A stretch of DNA of 6,042 nt. It comes from Bacteroidales bacterium M5 (lineage in GTDB: Bacteria > Bacteroidota > Bacteroidia > Bacteroidales > Muribaculaceae). Below are positions 4,427 through 6,042 of the stretch, piece by piece; the first letter of the stretch is position 1, and the number at the start of each line of letters is the position of its first letter. The position numbers and the translations under genes were made by a program. The notes under the pieces were generated by a model. It worked only from the letters and a program-made list of their open reading frames with translations, was not told where the DNA came from and made no database searches. The DNA lies in contig LUJP01000037.1 of the NCBI GenBank assembly GCA_001689535.1, positions 1 to 6,042 of the forward strand, written 5' to 3'.

Positions 4427-6042
4427 ATGCTGAACAGATTCATTAAAGGGAGTATATTGTTGGCCGTGTTGTCGGCCACCCACCCCGTCGGAGCCGTAAA
4501 CGATGCCCAAGGCATCGCTCCGGCTGCGGCCATTGTTGAAAGACACTCTATCCATTTCGATGAGCCGCCCAAGTGCATACCATCGCGCTTCTCGGTGGAT
4601 GCTCCGCTTATGGGCAACGGTTACACTGCAGTGTCTCTTTCGGGCACTCCCGACAAACAGACATTCCACCTCGCCCGCAACGACTTCTGGCGGTTGCGGT
4701 CGGCTCTTGACGAGTCGTTTCCGGCCGTAATTGGCCGCATACAGCTCACGGTGCCCGTTTTGGCAGACGCCACTTACAGCATCGACCAGAATATGTATGA
4801 CGGAGAGACGCGAGGCTGTTTCCGCACCGACAGTGTAGCGCTGGAATATCAGACCTATGTTGCGGCCAGTTGCGAGGACGTTCTGGTGATAAAACTTAAA
4901 TCAACAGGACGCCGTGGAATAAGCGGCACTCTTCAACTGAAACTTCCTATGGCTGAAGATTCTTTCGTGCAACTCCCCTATGAGAGAAATTTTGCCGACA
5001 GACGCGACAGCGGATCTGTCGGTGACAACCTGCAGTTTATCGTAAGGGAATTTGTAGATTCTGTAGATATACCTACCATGGCGGCAGCAGCACTGGCGGC
5101 TCCGTTAGGCCCCGGCGGATCGTTCACACTGGCTCCTAGCGAGGAAATGACGGCGGTATGTGCCTTTTCAAGCAACTTCAAAGCCTACGATCCGAAGGCC
5201 ACCGCCATATCGGTTGCAAAAAACTCGTCAGGCAAATTGGAAGAGATAGACAGCGCACATCGAAGTTGGTGGCACGATTACTGGGACCGGTCATACGTAT
5301 CGCTTCCTGACAGCGTCATCGAGAACCAATATTACAAATCGCTTTACGGTATGGGATCATGCAGCCGCGACAAGGATTTCCCTCCATCAATATTCGGCAG
5401 CTGGATCACTAAGGAGCGGCCTTTCTGGAACGGCGACTACCATCTCAATTATAACCATATGGCTCCTTACTATGGTCTGTATTCCTCCAACCGCATCGAG
5501 CAGGCTGATCCGTATTATGCGCCTCTGCTTGATTTCATGGATCGTGGGGAATACTACTCGTCAACGGTGACGGGAATCGACGGAGGTATACTCCTGCCGG
5601 TAGGAATCGGACCTAAAGGCATCGAGACAACGCGCCGCTCGCCATTCATGGACAAATATTATCACGACTGGATAGATAATGGCAATATAGAGGATGAAGG
5701 AATGTTCTGGGGGCAGCGCAGCAATGCTGCCTATGCCGTGGTGCCTATATCCATACAGTATTACCTGACGCTTGACACGGCTTTTGCCACCAAAGTGTAT
5801 CCATTCGTAAAGATGACAGCCCGATTCTGGGAAAAGTATTTGTCATGGGACGGCAACCGCTATGTAATTTACAACGATGCCGTACATGAAGGCACTATCG
5901 GAGACTTCAATCCCATATTGTCGCTCGGTTTGGTACGCACTGTTATGCAGACCGCCTGTGACATGAGCGCTGCACTCAACCTCGACGCCGACCTTCGCTT
6001 AAATTGGAAGAAAATTATAAGAGGGTGTTTCATAACGATTGT
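4427..6042 (+). CDS. Secreted six-hairpin glycosidase resembling GH95, 3' end cut by the window
   Basis: The frame is open from the ATG at 4427 to the last base: 538 complete codons, C-terminus missing. Residues 1-23 form a signal peptide with a probable signal-peptidase-I site after VGA, so it is a soluble exported protein, unlike the two lipoprotein-like enzymes before it. An N-terminal beta-sandwich (about 35-270) has MGNG (62-65) and NDFWRL (85-90), in the place of the LPLGNG and NEdtlW motifs of GH95-type proteins. The (alpha/alpha)6 barrel starts near 295, with FWNGDYHLNYNHMAPYY (333-349), FWGQRSNAAY (427-436) and YNDAVHEG (482-489). By family knowledge, GH95 uses an Asn pair, a general-acid Glu about 145 residues later, and an Asp further on. 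Here Asn341/Asn343 and Glu488 (147 residues later) fit; the Asp would be outside the window. Likely activities are 1,2-alpha-L-fucosidase or another inverting exo-glycosidase, but the motifs diverge from classic GH95, so substrate is open. No Shine-Dalgarno; own promoter box at 4392-4399. Confidence 0.85.
   Translation, partial: MLNRFIKGSILLAVLSATHPVGAVNDAQGIAPAAAIVERHSIHFDEPPKCIPSRFSVDAPLMGNGYTAVSLSGTPDKQTFHLARNDFWRLRSALDESFPAVIGRIQLTVPVLADATYSIDQNMYDGETRGCFRTDSVALEYQTYVAASCEDVLVIKLKSTGRRGISGTLQLKLPMAEDSFVQLPYERNFADRRDSGSVGDNLQFIVREFVDSVDIPTMAAAALAAPLGPGGSFTLAPSEEMTAVCAFSSNFKAYDPKATAISVAKNSSGKLEEIDSAHRSWWHDYWDRSYVSLPDSVIENQYYKSLYGMGSCSRDKDFPPSIFGSWITKERPFWNGDYHLNYNHMAPYYGLYSSNRIEQADPYYAPLLDFMDRGEYYSSTVTGIDGGILLPVGIGPKGIETTRRSPFMDKYYHDWIDNGNIEDEGMFWGQRSNAAYAVVPISIQYYLTLDTAFATKVYPFVKMTARFWEKYLSWDGNRYVIYNDAVHEGTIGDFNPILSLGLVRTVMQTACDMSAALNLDADLRLNWKKIIRGCFITI

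Noticed and set aside
4288..4617. Minus-strand open frame of 109 codons covering the third gene's promoter and 5' end
   Set aside because: It is a shadow of the signal peptide and N-terminal domain of the GH95-like gene, which has consistent motifs over 538 codons.
1..6042. CRISPR array, insertion sequence, phage or defence-system genes
   Set aside because: No regularly spaced repeats, transposase-like frames, terminal repeats or defence motifs seen on either strand.

Overview
The window looks like chromosomal DNA from a gut-type Bacteroidota, most likely order Bacteroidales and possibly Muribaculaceae or a relative. Four things point there. Intergenic regions carry TAnnTTTG boxes, the -7 element of this phylum. 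The main start codons lack Shine-Dalgarno sequences. Two of the enzymes have lipoprotein-type signals. The gene content is a glycan-harvesting cluster: an S1 sulfatase with the Ser-type maturation motif, a GH29 fucosidase and a GH95-like glycosidase. The family-level placement is inference.

Layout. Positions 1-510 hold a minus-strand unit: a small predicted three-helix membrane protein (64-510), then, at the extreme left edge, a good ribosome site and an ATG that may begin another minus-strand gene. Positions 511-722 form a divergent intergenic region with a promoter box on each strand, a short palindrome followed by six T and a 9-bp hairpin. Positions 723-4210 encode a plus-strand pair 23 bp apart: a secreted sulfatase with the N-acetylglucosamine-6-sulfatase-like layout (723-2312), and a GH29 alpha-L-fucosidase with a C-terminal F5/8-type carbohydrate-binding domain (2336-4210). 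A strong intrinsic terminator (4254-4296) closes this unit. The gap 4211-4426 also holds a second promoter box, one arm of a 9-bp inverted repeat. From 4427 to the right edge runs a third plus-strand enzyme, a secreted (alpha/alpha)6-barrel glycosidase resembling GH95. It is cut off by the window.

Working together (inference). Sulfate removal, alpha-1,3/1,4-fucose removal and a third exo-acting glycosidase would fit stepwise trimming of a sulfated, fucosylated host glycan such as 6-sulfo-Lewis structures on mucin. No SusC/SusD pair, sensor-regulator or sulfatase-maturing enzyme is visible here, so this would be either part of a larger polysaccharide utilization locus or a stand-alone enzyme cluster. 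I found no CRISPR array, tRNA, rRNA, insertion sequence or defence system. The window reads as a carbohydrate-degradation region, not as a new type of system.
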